Shown here piece by piece: positions 47,348 through 59,615 of a stretch of 64,000 nt of DNA. Origin of the DNA: Delphinapterus leucas (lineage: Eukaryota; Chordata; Mammalia; Artiodactyla; Monodontidae); the NCBI RefSeq assembly GCF_002288925.2, contig NW_022098001.1:18556739-18620738 (forward strand), given 5' to 3'. A program made the translations under genes and the position numbers. Positions within the stretch are counted from its first letter, which is position 1, and the number at the start of each line of letters is the position of its first letter. Below the pieces are notes generated by a model. That model was not told the DNA's origin and ran no database searches. It saw nothing but the letters and a program-made list of their open reading frames with translations.

Positions 47348-50296
47348 ATCTTTTGTGACCACAATGGCATGAAAGTAGGAATCAATAAGAAGAAGAAAAC
47401 TGAAAAATTCATGAAAACAAGGAAATTAAACAACACTGTCTTAAACAACTAATGGATCAAAGAAGAAGTTAAAGAGGAAATAAAATTTTTGAGACAAACA
47501 AAAGTGAAAATGCAACACACCAGAACCTGTGGGATGCAGCAAAAGCAGTTCTAAGAGGGAGGTTCATAGCAATAAACACCTACTTAAGAAGTAAGAAAGA
47601 TCCCAAATAAACAACCTAACTCTACAGCTTCAAAAACTAGAAAAAGAAGATCAGAGCACAAAGTTAACAGAAGAAAGAAAATAATAAAGATTAGAACAGA
47701 AATAAATGAAATAGAGAACAGAAAAACAATTGGAAAGATTATCCAAACTAAGAGTTGGTTCTTTGAAAAGATAAGAAAAATTGACAAACCCTTAGCTAGA
47801 CTAACCAAGGGAAAAAGAGAAAGGACACAAATCAACAAAATTATAATTGAAAAAGCAGACATTATAACTGATACCACAGAATTCAAAGGATCATAACAGC
47901 CAACTATATGCTAACAAACTGGGCAACCTAGAATAAATGGAAAAATTCTTAGAAACATATCATTTACCAAGACTGAATTAGGAAGAAATATAAAATCTGA
48001 ATAGACCATTTACTAGTAAAGGGATTGAATCAGTAATCAAAAACCTCCCAACAAACAAAAGTCCAGGACCAGATGGCTTCACTCGTGAAATTTACCAAAC
48101 ATTTAAAGAAGAATTAACACCAATGTTTCTCAAATTTTTCCAGAAATAGAAGAGGAGAGAGTACTCCCAAATTTATTTTATGAGGCCAGCATTATCGTGA
48201 GACTAAAACCAGAAAAGGACACTAGTAGAAATGACAGCTATAGGTCAATACCCCTGATAATTATAGATGTAAAAATTTCAATAAAATACTAGCAAACCAA
48301 ACTCAGCAGCACATTAAAAGAATCATTTATCATGATCAAGTGGGATTTATCCCTGGGATGCAAGGATGGTTCAACATATGCAAATAAATCAGTGTGATAC
48401 ATCATCTTAACAGAAAGAAAAAAATCATATAATCATCTCAATAGACACAGAAAAATCATTTGATAAAATTTAACATAAATTCATAATAAAAGCCCTTAAC
48501 AAAAAGTCATAAAAGGAACATATCTCAACATAATAAAAGTCATATATGACAAGCCCACAGCTTCCTCAACATCATACTAATGGTGAAAGGGTGAAACCTT
48601 TTCCTCTAAGGGTCAGGAATAAGACAAGGGTGTCTATTCTCACCACTCCTACTCAAAATAGTACTAGAAATCCTACCTAGAGAAATCAGGCAAGAAAGAG
48701 AAATAAAAGTAAATGAAGAAGTAAAACCATCTCTATTTGCAGATGGCTTGGTTTTATAAACAAAAATCTTAAAGATGTAACAAAAAAAACTGTCAGATCT
48801 AATCAAGGAATTCAATAAAGTTTCAAGATATGAAATTAACATACAAAAATCAGTAGCATTTCTATATGCCTACAGTGAATTTTCTGAAAAAAAATAAAGA
48901 AATCAATCCTATTTACAACAGCATAAAAAAATACTTAGGAATACATTTAACTAAGCAAGTGAAATTTCTCTACTGTGAAGACTGAAAGACATTGATGAAA
49001 GAAATCAAAGAAAATACAAAAATACAAATAAGTAGAAGGGTATTCTGTATTCATGAATTGGAAGAATTAATATTGTTAAAACGTCAATACTACCAAAAGC
49101 CATCTATAGATTCAATAAAATCGCTATCCATATTCCAATGGCATCTTTTACAGAGGTAGAAAAAACACTCCTAAAAGTTATATGAACCACAAAAAACGCT
49201 GAATAGCCAAAGAAATGCTGAGAAAGAAGAAAAGAGCAGGAGAGATCATACTTCCTGATTTCAAGTTATACTATAAAGCTAAAGCCATCAAACAGTATGC
49301 TACTAGCATAATAACACACAAAAGACCGATGGAATAGAATTGAGAGCCCAGAAATAAGACCAAGCATATACAATCCACTAATATTTAATAGGGAAGAATA
49401 CTCAGTGGAGAAAAGAAAGTCTTTTTAATAAATGATTCTGGGATAATTGGATATTCACATGTAAAAGAATGAAATTGGACCCATATCTTACACCACTCAC
49501 AAAATTAACTCAAAATGGACTAAGGATTTAAATGTAAGACCTGAAACCATGAAACTCCTAGAAGAAAACATAGTAATAAAGCTCCCTGACATGATTCTTG
49601 GTAATGATTTTTGGATATGTCACCTGAAGCACAAACAAATAAATAAAAAATAAACAAGTGGGATTACATCAAACTAAAAAGCTTCTGCACAGTAAACAAC
49701 AACAACAAGGAAAATAAATCAATAAAGTGAAAAGACAAACTTTAGAATGGGAACAAAATATTTGAAAACCATATATCTGATAAGGGTTAATGTTCAAAAT
49801 ACATAAATAACTCATATAATTCAATAGCAAAAAAAAAAAATGGGCAAAGGACCTGAATAGACATTTCTCCAAAGAAGATATATGAAAGGGCAACATGTAC
49901 ATGAAAAGATGATCAACATCACTACTCATTAAGGAAAAGCAAAGTAAAACCACACTGAGATATCACTCATGTCTATTAGAATGACCATCATAAAAAAAAC
50001 AAGAGATAACATGATGGTAAGAATGTGGAAAAAGGGAATGCTTGTGCATTGTTGGTAGATTGTAAATTGGTGCATCCACTATGGAAAGCAGTATGGCTTT
50101 CTCACGTTCCTCAAAAAATTAAATACTGAACTACCATATGATCTAGCAATTCCATTTCTGAAGTATATTCAAAGGTAATGAAAACACTATGTCGAAAAGA
50201 TATCTGCACCCCTATGTTCATACCAGCATTATTTATAGAGGCCAAGACATGGAAACAACCTAATTGTCCATCGATGGGTGAATGGATAAAGAACAT

Positions 50297-50350
<54 letters not shown>

Positions 50351-50480
50351 TATATATAATGGAATATTATTCAGCCACAAAAAAACAAGGAAATCCTACC
50401 ATTTGTGACCACAGGGATGAGCCTTGAAGATATTATGCTAAGAGGAATAAGACAGAGAAAGACAAATACTGTACTGTATG
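47348..50480 (+). pseudogene. L1-C ORF2, main part, decayed
   Basis: Continues the ORF2 started near 40.3 kb. Recognisable blocks: AGTCCAGGACCAGATGGCTTC (SPGPDGF, near 48060), GATCAAGTGGGATTTATCCC, and TTTGCAGATGGC, where FADD reads FADG (near 48737), catalytically dead. Next come CAGTGTGATACATCAT and the C-terminal GGACTAAGGATTTAAATGTAAG. Dense stops and frameshifts. Confidence 0.85.
50299..50358. repeat. (TA)n microsatellite in L1-C
   Basis: About 60 bp of TA with one CACA interruption. It expanded from the TATATATAC segment at the end of L1 ORF2. Confidence 0.95.
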
Positions 50481-51129
50481 ATTTAATTTATATGTGGAAT
50501 CTAAAAAAAATAAAAACAAAAACCCCAAACTCATAGAAAAAGAGATCAGGTTTTTGGTTACCAGAGGTAGAGAGTGGGAGGAGGGGGAATAGGATGAAGA
50601 TAGTCAAAAGGTACAAACTTCTTCCAGTTATAAGATAAATAAGTATTAACGATGTAATGTTACAACATGATGACTATAGTTAACACTGCTGTATGGCATG
50701 TAGGAAAGTTAAAAGAGTAAATCCTAAGAAGATAAACATTTTTCCCTTCTTTTTTTCTTCCTTTCCTTTTTATTGTACCTGTATGAGAAGATGGATGTTA
50801 ACGAACGTATTGTGGTAATTATTTCACCTTATATGTAAATAAAGCCATCATGCTGTATGCTTTAAATTTAAGTAGTGATGTATGTCAATTATTTCTCAAA
50901 ACTGGAAAACAAGTGAGGATTATGCACAATAATTCCTTCAAATAGATACGAAATAAATAGAAAGTTATAGAAATCCAGACTGCCTGAAATAGTATAAGCC
51001 TGTTAATAACAGAGCTACATAGCTCTAGCTATGCAGTTCTCTTGTGGGTGAACTTTATGCAAGTTATTTAACTTCTCTGCAATTCACTTTTACTATTTCC
51101 ACTGCCTTATATTCTCTATCCCTAGGTTT

Positions 51130-51440
51130 TCCTCCAGTTGGCTCTTCCTTATTTTTCTAACTTCAACTCAAATATCACATCCTTAAAGTGACCTTCTCAG
51201 ATTACTCACTTTAAGTATCCAACCCTCCATCTTCATCACATTGTCCTACATTTTCTTCATCGTACTTTACACTATCCGAAATTACTTCATTTCATGGACC
51301 TGGGGTTTGTCTGTCTCTCCAGAGACCAAGGACCTTACCTGTTTTGATCACTGCTATATTCTCACTGTCAGAATAGTACCTTGCATAAAGTGGGTACTCA
51401 ATAAATGTTAGTTGAATAAACAAGTGGCTGAATGAATGCC
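51130..51440 (+). mobile_element. L2 3' end remnant
   Basis: AACTCAAATATCACATCCTTAA, AGTGACCTTCTCAGATTAC, AGACCAAGGACCTTACCTG, then AGTACCTTGCATAAAGTGGG and ACTCAATAAATGTTAGTTGA, the full order of an L2 3' end on the plus strand. Confidence 0.75.
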
Positions 51441-53019
51441 CATTTAAATCCTAGCTCTTCTGTGAAGACAAACATATAATGCATATAGATGTGAATTGAA
51501 TCTTTAAAAGTACTCTGCATATAGAAACTGTAACAATAGTGATCTCTTTGACTGCTGTTTCCCTAATAACAACTCAGGCACACTTTTCAGTTCTACTTTC
51601 TTTAATCTAAGGTAAAAAACTTAAAACAAGTTGTATGAGTGTGACATCCTTAATTATATCCCTTTAAATATGGATATCCTGTGATCTGATGGTATACTTA
51701 AGACTTCATGAAGATTAAACGGACTTTGTTGTTGTTTTGTTTAAGCATTGAACACTGGTTTCTGCAGAGTTCAAGCAAAACATGAGATATAATCTCAATA
51801 TATCCCATAAATACTCAGAGAGGCTGAAGTGGAAAAAAGGAATGTCTGAAGAGACTTGTAGAAATTTCAAAGGTTATTTTTCCCCCACATAAATGGTATT
51901 GGGCTTGGTTTACAGTGCAGGAAAGATTTATCATAGATACTTAGTGGTGAGAAAAGACAGTATGGCTTCCACTGTAAGTACATTCCCTTTTAATGTGGAG
52001 ATCAAACCTAGTGCTAACAACTGAGAAGACAAGACAGCCATCAGTAGAATATAATATGCACTTAGCTTCTGTTTGTCAATTGGATGTTTTTCCTCTAAAA
52101 ACCTAATTCAGCATAGTACAGAACAAGTTGTAGAAAAAAACCCAACTTGCACTGCTTCTCCTTTCATTAAGACAGATCATGCTGAGCCCCACACAGCTGA
52201 AGCCCCATGTTTAAGACCATCACATTGTACTTTCAGCAAACCTCTCAGCCACTGTTCTCATAATGAAATGCTTTCATAGAAATGAAGGGAGAAAAAAGCC
52301 TAGAAAAGAAGAAGACATGACAATACTTTGATTTTAAGTTGGAAAAAAAGCCATGACCTGAGTTTGAGCTACCCCTTTAAAAAGAATGACATACATTTAT
52401 GACACCAGAAGAAAGACAGCTTTGCCAAGGACTTCAAAACCATTTTAAAAAGAGGTATTTGTATTCTTTAAATGAATCCAAACTTATTTAACAACTGAAT
52501 CTTTATGTTTTAACAAGGTTTGGTTTTTAAATAGGGTCCTGCATTTCCAAGACTTCCACCATTGGAAAACTAATTTGTATGGCCACTATTTTTATTATCA
52601 AGCATTTTAATCTCAATTCACACATCAATTAATGAAATTAGAAAGGAGGAAAGTTGACTTGCAGCAAACTCTTAGTTTATGTTATTTGTCCCCATAAGTG
52701 GTCAATTTAAATTTAGTGAACAGTGATGTGGTGGCAGAGGGACTGGAACTCTCCAAAGTTGTTTCCCCTAGACGTGGTTCTTCTTTGTACAGAATCTCCA
52801 TTTCAGAGACCTTACCCATCCTTAGGACATGAGGTTTCACCTCTGGGAGATGGCTCTCAAGATCTCAATCTGTTGTTCTGGCTTCTTAGATACTAATCTA
52901 ACTGGATATTTCTACTTAGATGTCCTATTATATCTTGAAATTTAATAAACCAGTTCACCTCCTCACCTCACCTCACCAATTATCTCTCACTGTCTCTCCC
53001 TTGTCTATTAGTGGTATAA

Positions 53020-53560
53020 TTGTCTCAGACACTTGGGCTCAAATCCTCAGACTCCTATTTGAAACTACCCTTTTACCCATCATACCCATTCAACGGTCCT
53101 GTTAATTTCACCTCAAGTCTTTCAAATCTGCCATTTTCTTTTTAGTCACTTAGTCCAGGCCCATCTTTTACTATACTTGATCCCAGTGGGCTCAGGTATA
53201 CAGCCTGCCCTTTAATGTCACTGTTATAGCTGGCTTTGGTAGCTCTGACTTTGAATCTTGTTTGAATCCATTTCATATTCTTGCTGTCCAATTTTCTATC
53301 TAAAGGATCTTTTTTATTATGTCACTTATCTGTTGAAAAATAATAAATGCCTCCTGTTGTCTCCAAGATCAAGTCCAAATTCCTTAGTCTGTTATTTAAG
53401 GCCATCCATAATTCAGCCCCATCCTTTCATATAATCTTATTTGTCACTATGTCCCTAAATGGAAGACTCTAACCAGGTTGGTCTACTTAACCTTTGCTCA
53501 TGCCATCACCTTACCTGAATGCCCTCTCCAACTGCTCTCTGTTTACTAAAAATTTATTTT
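53020..53560 (+). mobile_element. L2-like remnant
   Basis: CACCTCAAGTCTTTCAAATC, ATGTCACTTATCTGTTGAAA, AATGCCTCCTGTTGTCTCC, AAGTCCAAATTCCTTAGTC and TTTGCTCATGCCATCACC follow the L2-type pattern. Confidence 0.6.
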
Positions 53561-54948
53561 CCCATAGCAAATACTTATTAGTTTGTTAGCTGACTAACAT
53601 TTATTCTGATTTTAGTGACAATACAATTTCCTTCAGTGAATGATCTCATCTCATTTTAATACTTGACTGTTAACCAAGGTTTTCTCTCCTTCCTTATCTA
53701 AGAGACCTGCATGCAACCATAACAAGACAAACCAGACTCTCCCTCCTGGAAAGTGGAATCTTGAGCAGAATGTCCATAGACTGGAAATTTTTGAAACTCA
53801 TCTATTACAGTGGAGACAACCTGAGAGACTGGTGAGTATTTCTTGCTTACCTACATCTCTAGACTTATCTTGTCTACTGACTTCCTAAGTCTAGATCTCT
53901 AGACTGTCTGTTGATTTGTGAACACTCCCATTTCCTTCTAGAGATTTCTTTTTTATTAAAGAGGTAATTTCTGTTACTTGCACTCAAAATTCCTAATTGT
54001 CATCATTTCTAAAGGCCCCTTAAGCCCTTCCTGACACAAGCGGTCCTTCCCAGCTTGCAGTGATCATTCTGTCAGGTTAGCAACTGTAAATTTTAGTATA
54101 TGCTCCATTCCTTTGGCATGTCTCAGTCAGTCATTAAGTATTTACTGAGCATTAACAATGAGCTTGGTTTTGTGCAACTGCATACTTTTAAAAATCTGTT
54201 AACTCATTTTATGAATATAGAATATTTTTACAGGTAGACTCTGGGTTCTTCAAAGTTAGAAACTCTCTCTCAAGCATAAAGGTTCCTTCCTTCGTGCTTG
54301 GCATGCACAGAAAACACATATTCTTACTGATTAACAAAAGCAGCCTCTTCCATTAAAGCTGCTTAAGAGGAATATAATTATAATATCAGGACTACTTGGT
54401 GCTAATTGAATTAGTCAATAAAAATACAATAACTGGAAACATAAAATATAGTTCTGAAGAACTCTTCATCATATCTTAACTTGCTTGCTAACTTGGTAGT
54501 TTTCATGCTAAAAATCATCAGTTAAAATGCTAATTTCTAGAAGTTGAGTGTACAATATCATCTTTTAGTGTACCACACAGCCATTTCCCTGAATCACTTT
54601 GAAACATTCCCAAGACATCAACCAGGTCATTCCCAAGAGCTGCCATTTGCATCATTCAAGCACACTGCTACCTTACATGATTGATAACCTAAAAGTCAGA
54701 CAATGCAGTAGATTTATTTAACTTTAAACCCTATATACTATTTTAACTATAATTAGGGATTGGCATGGGGGGAATGAGAATTAACATTATATTTGCTTTA
54801 ACAAAAATCCCAAATAACTATCAAGCAGTATAACGGAGATCCTGGTTGCTAGTCTATCCAGGCAGACATGAATATTGGGGGAATAAGGAATAATGAGTCA
54901 TAATCTACTGAAAACTAAGAGGGAGAAGAAAGAAAAGGAAGCACTCAC

Positions 54949-55025
54949 CTTCTTTTCCAGTCTATCAATTAATTTCTGGAGTCTGTTTATCTGGGTCATC
55001 CACTGGTTATCTTCTTCTAATAAGC
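54949..55025 (-). CDS. NECAB1: NECAB1 exon (coiled coil, LLEEDNQWMT...RLEKK)
   Basis: A 77-nt minus-strand exon. Acceptor GGTTTTCCCCTCAAG and donor AAG|GTGAGTGC. The first two bases complete a Gly codon with the unseen upstream exon; then 25 codons give LLEEDNQWMT, QINRLQKLID, RLEKK. The heptad spacing of Leu/Ile (QINRLQKLIDRLEKK) fits the NECAB coiled coil, used for self-association in this family. All 25 residues match the human NECAB1 I recall. It ends at phase 0 and joins 36486. This is the most upstream NECAB1 exon in the window. Confidence 0.96.
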
Positions 55026-55552
55026 CTTGAGGGGAAAACCATGAGGGCAATATATTAAACTCTAGACAGAGCAGGAATGCTTTGGTGTCTCAGAGCTTTT
55101 CTTTTACCCTGAAGGAAGAACACAGTGTCACTGGCTAATCACCACATTTAAATATATATATATATTTATTTATATTTATATTTATGTATATAGATAGATT
55201 CACATGAGTTCTTTCTAAGTTATTGATTCCCATAGATCCATGTATTCCAGTGGGTTCATTTTTATGTCTATTTTTTTTATGTTGTTGCCTACACTGGCCT
55301 TTGATATTCAAAAGAACAGATCCTGCTGAGCCATTTTTACCACCACATAATGTAGCTGATTTTTCTTTTAGAAAAAGGAAAGCACCAAGAAACAATTCTA
55401 AACTTACTTCTGGGGCAGTGGCAGGAGCCAGGGAAATCATAGCCATGAACACAGCAAGGGATAAATTATTAATCAAAAAGAAGTATAAGAGCAAGGTAGC
55501 TGGTATCTCCTTCCCTAGGGACTAACCTGAGTGGACACTATGTTCATGGCAT

Positions 55553-55690
55553 AGCAGTGAAGAGTACAAACTCTGGAGCCCGCTGATTTTGGTCAAATTA
55601 CTTAACATCTCTGGTCTCACTTTTCTTATTTTTAAATGGGCATAATAATATCACAAGCCTCACTGTGAGGATTGTGTATATATACACATA
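55553..55690 (+). mobile_element. MIR SINE
   Basis: AGCAGTGAAGAGTACAAACTC, TCTGGAGCCCGCTGATTTTGG, CAAATTACTTAACATCTCTGG and TGTGAGGATTGTG follow the MIR pattern on the plus strand. Confidence 0.75.
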
Positions 55691-55755
55691 TGCATACATA
55701 CATATGTGCATATATACACACACAAACGTACATGTACTATGTATGTAGTATTTTT

Positions 55756-55984
55756 ATTTTTTTATTTTAATTATTTATTTATTTATTTATTTTGCGGTAC
55801 GCGGGCCTCTCACTGCTGTGGCCTCCCCGTCGCGGAGCACAGGCTCCGGACGCGCAGGCTCAGCGGCCATGGCTTATAGGCCCAGCCGCTCCGCGGCATG
55901 TGGGATCTCCCCAGACCGGGGCACGAACCCGGGTCCCCTGCATCGGCAGGCGGACTCTCAACCACTTCCACCAGGGAAGCCCCC
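55756..55984 (-). mobile_element. CHR-2 SINE
   Basis: Minus-strand copy with GCGGTACGCGGGCCTCTCAC at its tail side and CACCAGGGAAGCCCC at its start. The tail is (TTTA)n on the plus strand. A perfect 10-bp target-site duplication, TAGTATTTTT, is at 55746-55755 and 55985-55994. Confidence 0.95.
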
Positions 55985-56644
55985 TAGTATTTTTGATATG
56001 TCTGTGTATACACACACACATCTCTATCTAACAGCAGGATAAACATTATGTAAGTGCTGCTGCTATTATTGTTGCTGTTATATATGTTATTATGCAAAGG
56101 CAAGAAGGAGTAAGTTGTGGTGTGAGCCCCTGCACAAACATCCTGGTATCCTTGTGTATCCTTATGGCAGCTTGCTCAAAATATTTTCACAGACATTTGC
56201 TGAAGTAATACTTTTTGATATTTCCTGATAGAAGAATGTGATTGAATTTAAGACTATAAACCTTGTTTTAGCTTTGAATGTTAGGAAGATAAGACCTAAA
56301 TTATAAGGGGGTAGTACTTTACATTAGAATTCACTTCTCCACCTGCCGTCTTCAGTGAAGCTCCTCTCAAAGCCCACCAAATAAATTATGATGCAAAAAG
56401 AAGCAGTAGCATTGCCACAAAGAAGTGGCTACTAAAAATGAGTGCTTTTACAATAAAATATTATAAATATGTAAACAAAGTTTATGTTTATATTTTAATT
56501 TGCAAACTAGTTAACATCTTTCCATTCTAGGTTGCTCCTAAAAGAATTTAAGGCAGCTATCACAACAAAGTCCCATAGAAGGATATTTTGGGCTTAATAC
56601 TGTTTTCTAAATGACAAAAATGGAAAGAACAATCTATGGTTTAA

Positions 56645-56748
56645 TTTTTTTTAAACATCTTTATTGGAGTATAATTGCTTTTAAATGGTGTGTTAGTTTC
56701 TGCTGTATAACAAAGTGAATCAGCTATACATAAACATATATCCCATGT
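56645..56748 (-). mobile_element. L1 3'UTR fragment
   Basis: About 100 bp: T-run, AAACATCTTTATTGGAGTATA and CAAAGTGAATCAGCTATACA. Heavily 5'-truncated young L1 abutting the older L1-D. An intact NECAB1-sense AATAAA lies at the complement of 56660-56665. Confidence 0.85.
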
Positions 56749-56894
56749 TTAATTTTTTATATTCCACATACAAGTGATAATATTTAGTATTTGTCTTTCT
56801 CTTTCTGACTTATTTCACTCCAGGTCCATCCATGTTGTTGCAAATGGCAATATTTCATTCTTTTTTATGGCTGGGTCATACTCCATTGTATACA

Positions 56895-56908
56895 TACATA
56901 TGTGTGTG

Positions 56909-56942
<34 letters not shown>
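56895..56942. repeat. (TA)n / (TG)n tract in L1-D
   Basis: TACATACATATGTGTGTGTATG followed by about 15 TA units, at the same place in L1 ORF2 as the TA tract of L1-C. Confidence 0.9.
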
Positions 56943-56946
<4 letters not shown>

Positions 56947-58204
56947 ACATTCTTCTTTATCCATTCATCTGTTGATGGACACTTAGTTTGCTTCCATATC
57001 TTGGCTATTGTAAATAATGCTTCTATGAATATTGAATGTACCTTTTTGAATTAGTGTTTTCATTTTCTTCAGACATAATCCCAGAAGTGAAATTGTTGGA
57101 TCATTTGGTAGTTTTATTTTTAGCTTCTTGAAGAAACTGCATGCTGTTTTCCATAGTGGCTGCACCAATTTACATTTCCACTAATGGTGCACTAGAGTTC
57201 CCTCTTCTCCACATCCTTGCCAACATTTGTTATTTGTGGGTTTTTTTGACAATAGCCATTCTGAAAGGTGTGAGGTGATATCTCATTACAGTTTTGATTT
57301 ACATTTCCCTGATGATTAGTGATATTGAACATTTTTTTCATGTGCATGCCGTTTTTGGAAAAATGTCTATTCAGAGTTTCTGCCTATTTTTCAATCTGGT
57401 TGTTTGGGTTTTTTTTTTTTTTGATGTTGAGTTTTATGAGTTCTTTGTATATTTTGTATACTTAACCTGTTATCAGATACATCATTTGCAAATATTTTCT
57501 CCCAGTCAGTAGATGGACTTTTGATTTTGTGATAACTTTCTTCCCAGTGCAAAAGATTTTTAGTTTGATGTAGTCCCATTTGTTTATGTTTGCTTTTGTT
57601 TCCCTTACCTGAGGAGAGATAATTATTAAGACTAAGTCAAAGAGTACACTGCCTGTGTTTTCCTCCAGAAGTCTCATGGTTTCAGGTCTTACATTTAAGT
57701 TTTTAATCCACTTTAAATTTATTTTCGTGCATGGTGTGAGAGAGTAGTTCAGTTTAATACTTTTGCATGTAACTGTTCAGTTTTTCCAACACCATTTATT
57801 GAAGAAGCTGTATTTTCCCCACTGTATACTTTTGCATATTTTGTCGTAGACAAGATTATTTGCCCATAAAAGTGTGTGTTCATTTCTGGGCTCTCTATTC
57901 TGTTCCATTAATCTATGTGTGTGGGTTTGTGCCAGTACCATACTGTTTTGATTACTGTAGATTTGTAGCATAGTTTGAAATCAGGGAGTGTGATACCTCT
58001 GGCTTTGTTCTTCTTTCTCAAGATAGTTTTGGCTATTTGGGGTCTTTTGTGTTTCCTTGCCCTTTTAGAATTATTTGTTCTAGCTCTGTGAAAAGTGTCA
58101 GTGATATTTTGATAGGGATTTCACTGAGTCTGTAGATTGCCTTGGATAATATGGTCATCTTAACAATATTAATTCTTCTAATCCATGAACATTCTATATC
58201 TTTC

Positions 58205-59157
58205 TTTCTTTTAACATCTTTATTGGAGTACAATTGCTTTACAATGGTGTGTTAGTTTCTGCTTTATAACAAAGTGAATCAGCTATACATATTCTATATC
58301 CCCATATCTCCTCCCTCTTGCATCTCCCTCCCACCCTCCCTATCCCACTCCTCTAGGTGGTCAGAAAGAACCGAGCTGTTCTCCCTGTGCTATGTGGCTG
58401 CTTCCCACTAGCTATCTATTTTACATTTGGTAGCGTATGTATGTCCGTGACACTCTCTCACTTCGTCCCAGCTTATACTTCCCTCTCCCCATGTCCTCAA
58501 GTCCATTCTCTATGTCTGTGTCTTTATTCCTGCCCTGCACTTAGGTTCTTCAGAACCATTTTTTTTCTTTAGATTCCATATATATGTGTTATCATATGGT
58601 ATTTTTTTCTCTTTCTGACATACTTCACTCTGTATGACAGACTCTAGGTCCATCCACCTCACTACAAATAACTCAATTTTGTTTCTTTTTATGGCTGAGT
58701 ATTATTCCGTTGTATATATGTGCCACATCTTCTTTATCCATTCATCTGTCAATGGACACTTAGGTTGCTTCCATGTCCTGGTTATTGTATATAGTCCTGC
58801 AGTGAACATTGTGATACATGACTCTTTTTGAATTATGGTTTTCTCAGGGTATATGCCCAGTAGTGGGATTGCTGGGTCATATAGTAGTTCTATTTTTAGT
58901 TTTTTAAGGAACCTCCATACTGTTCTCCATAGTGGCTGTATCAATTTACATTCCCACCAACAGTACAAGAAGGTTCCCTCTTCTCCACACCCTCTCCAGC
59001 ATTGATTGTTTGTAGATTTTTGATGATGGACATTCTGACTGGTGTGAGGTGATACCTCATTGTGGTTTTGATTTGCATTTATCCAGTGATTAGTGATGTT
59101 GAGCATCCTTTCATGTGTTTGTTGGCAATCTGTATATCTTTTTTGGAGGAATGTCTA
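58205..59157 (-). mobile_element. Younger L1 3' end fragment inside L1-D
   Basis: The complement of about 950 bp of L1: 3'UTR (AACATCTTTATTGGAGTACA, CTATCTATTTTACATTTGGTAG) and the ORF2 C-terminus. Its intact AATAAA, complement of 58219-58224, is in NECAB1-sense orientation. Truncated at ORF2 near GGAGGAATGTCTAC. Confidence 0.9.
58702..59106 (-). pseudogene. L1 ORF2 C-terminal fragment (134 codons open)
   Basis: An open piece without a true start. It has the Cys-rich block [19 protein letters not shown], then [20 protein letters not shown] and DEWIKKMWHIYTTE, all typical of the L1 ORF2p C-terminus. It lacks endonuclease and RT domains. The longest relatively intact coding piece of the younger L1s here. 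Confidence 0.9.
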
Positions 59158-59615
59158 CCCATCTGTTTGTCTCATCTTCAATTACTTTCGTCAGTTTTTG
59201 AAGCACAGGTCTTGTACCTACTTAGTTAGATTTATTCCTAGGCATTTTACTCTTTTTGATGGAACCATAAAGGGAATTGTTTTCATAATTTCTATTCTGA
59301 TACTATGTTTTTAGTGTATAGCAATGCAACAGATTTCTGTATACTCGTTTTGTAACCTGAAACCTTACCAAATTCATTGTTGAGTTCTGGTAGCTTTTTG
59401 GTGGTGTCTTTAGGATTTCTTATGTATAGTGTCATACCATCTTCAAATATTGACAATTTTACTTCTTCCTTTTCAGTATGCATTCCTTTTATTTCTTTTT
59501 TTAGTCTGATTTCTGTGACTAGGACTTCCAATACTACGTTAAAGAGAAGTCGTGAGAGTGGGCATCCTTGTCTTGCTCCTGATCTTAGAGGAAATGCTTT
59601 CAGCTTCTCCCCATT

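Larger units (their letters stand above)
37085..50912 (+). mobile_element. Old L1 (L1-C), interrupted by a younger L1, an L1 fragment and a SINE
   Basis: An ancient plus-strand L1. A 5'UTR starts near CACCAAAATGGTGACATAGG. ORF1 is at about 38.9-39.8 kb, a long inter-ORF region follows, and ORF2 starts near 40.3 kb. ORF2 continues at 45985-46362, 46928-47131 and 47348 onward. The 3' end near 50912 shows TATGTCAATTATTTCTCAAAACTGG. Removing the inserts leaves about 7.4 kb. Divergence is much higher than in L1-B or L1-I, and both ORFs are full of stops. Confidence 0.85.
36487..54948 (-). other. NECAB1 intron (18.5 kb)
   Basis: Nearly filled by the composite L1 at 37085-50912, followed by L2 pieces at 51.1-51.4 and 53.0-53.6 kb. 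51445-53015 and 53565-54945 show AT-rich intronic sequence with at most faint MIR/L2 traces (around 54125-54340) and no gene. Confidence 0.8.
3341..55025 (-). other. NECAB1: NECAB1 gene, 3' part (six visible exons)
   Basis: Gene-level entry. Six minus-strand exons with GT donors and AG acceptors join without a phase conflict: 54949-55025, 36436-36486, 14775-14887, 8491-8568, 7103-7194 and 3341-3366. They encode 144 residues ending in a stop. NECAB proteins are neuronal cytoplasmic Ca2+-binding proteins with N-terminal EF-hands, a coiled-coil region and a C-terminal ABM-like domain. Only the coiled coil and the ABM part are here. Assignment to NECAB1 rather than NECAB2 or NECAB3 rests on my memory of the human proteins: the segment with EFWENSSVWN and DFLETPELTSTMLVP matches NECAB1, while NECAB2 diverges strongly. 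Introns as seen are 18.5, 21.5, 6.2, 1.3 and 3.7 kb. The 5' exons with the EF-hands lie beyond the window. No exon is disrupted, so the gene looks functional. Confidence 0.93.

Noticed and set aside
55135..55494. 119-codon minus-strand frame with a hydrophobic start, and a donor-like GTAAGT near 55405
   Set aside because: Considered as the next NECAB1 upstream exon, but the peptide shows no NECAB similarity and the required phase-1 end with Gly/Pro is absent.
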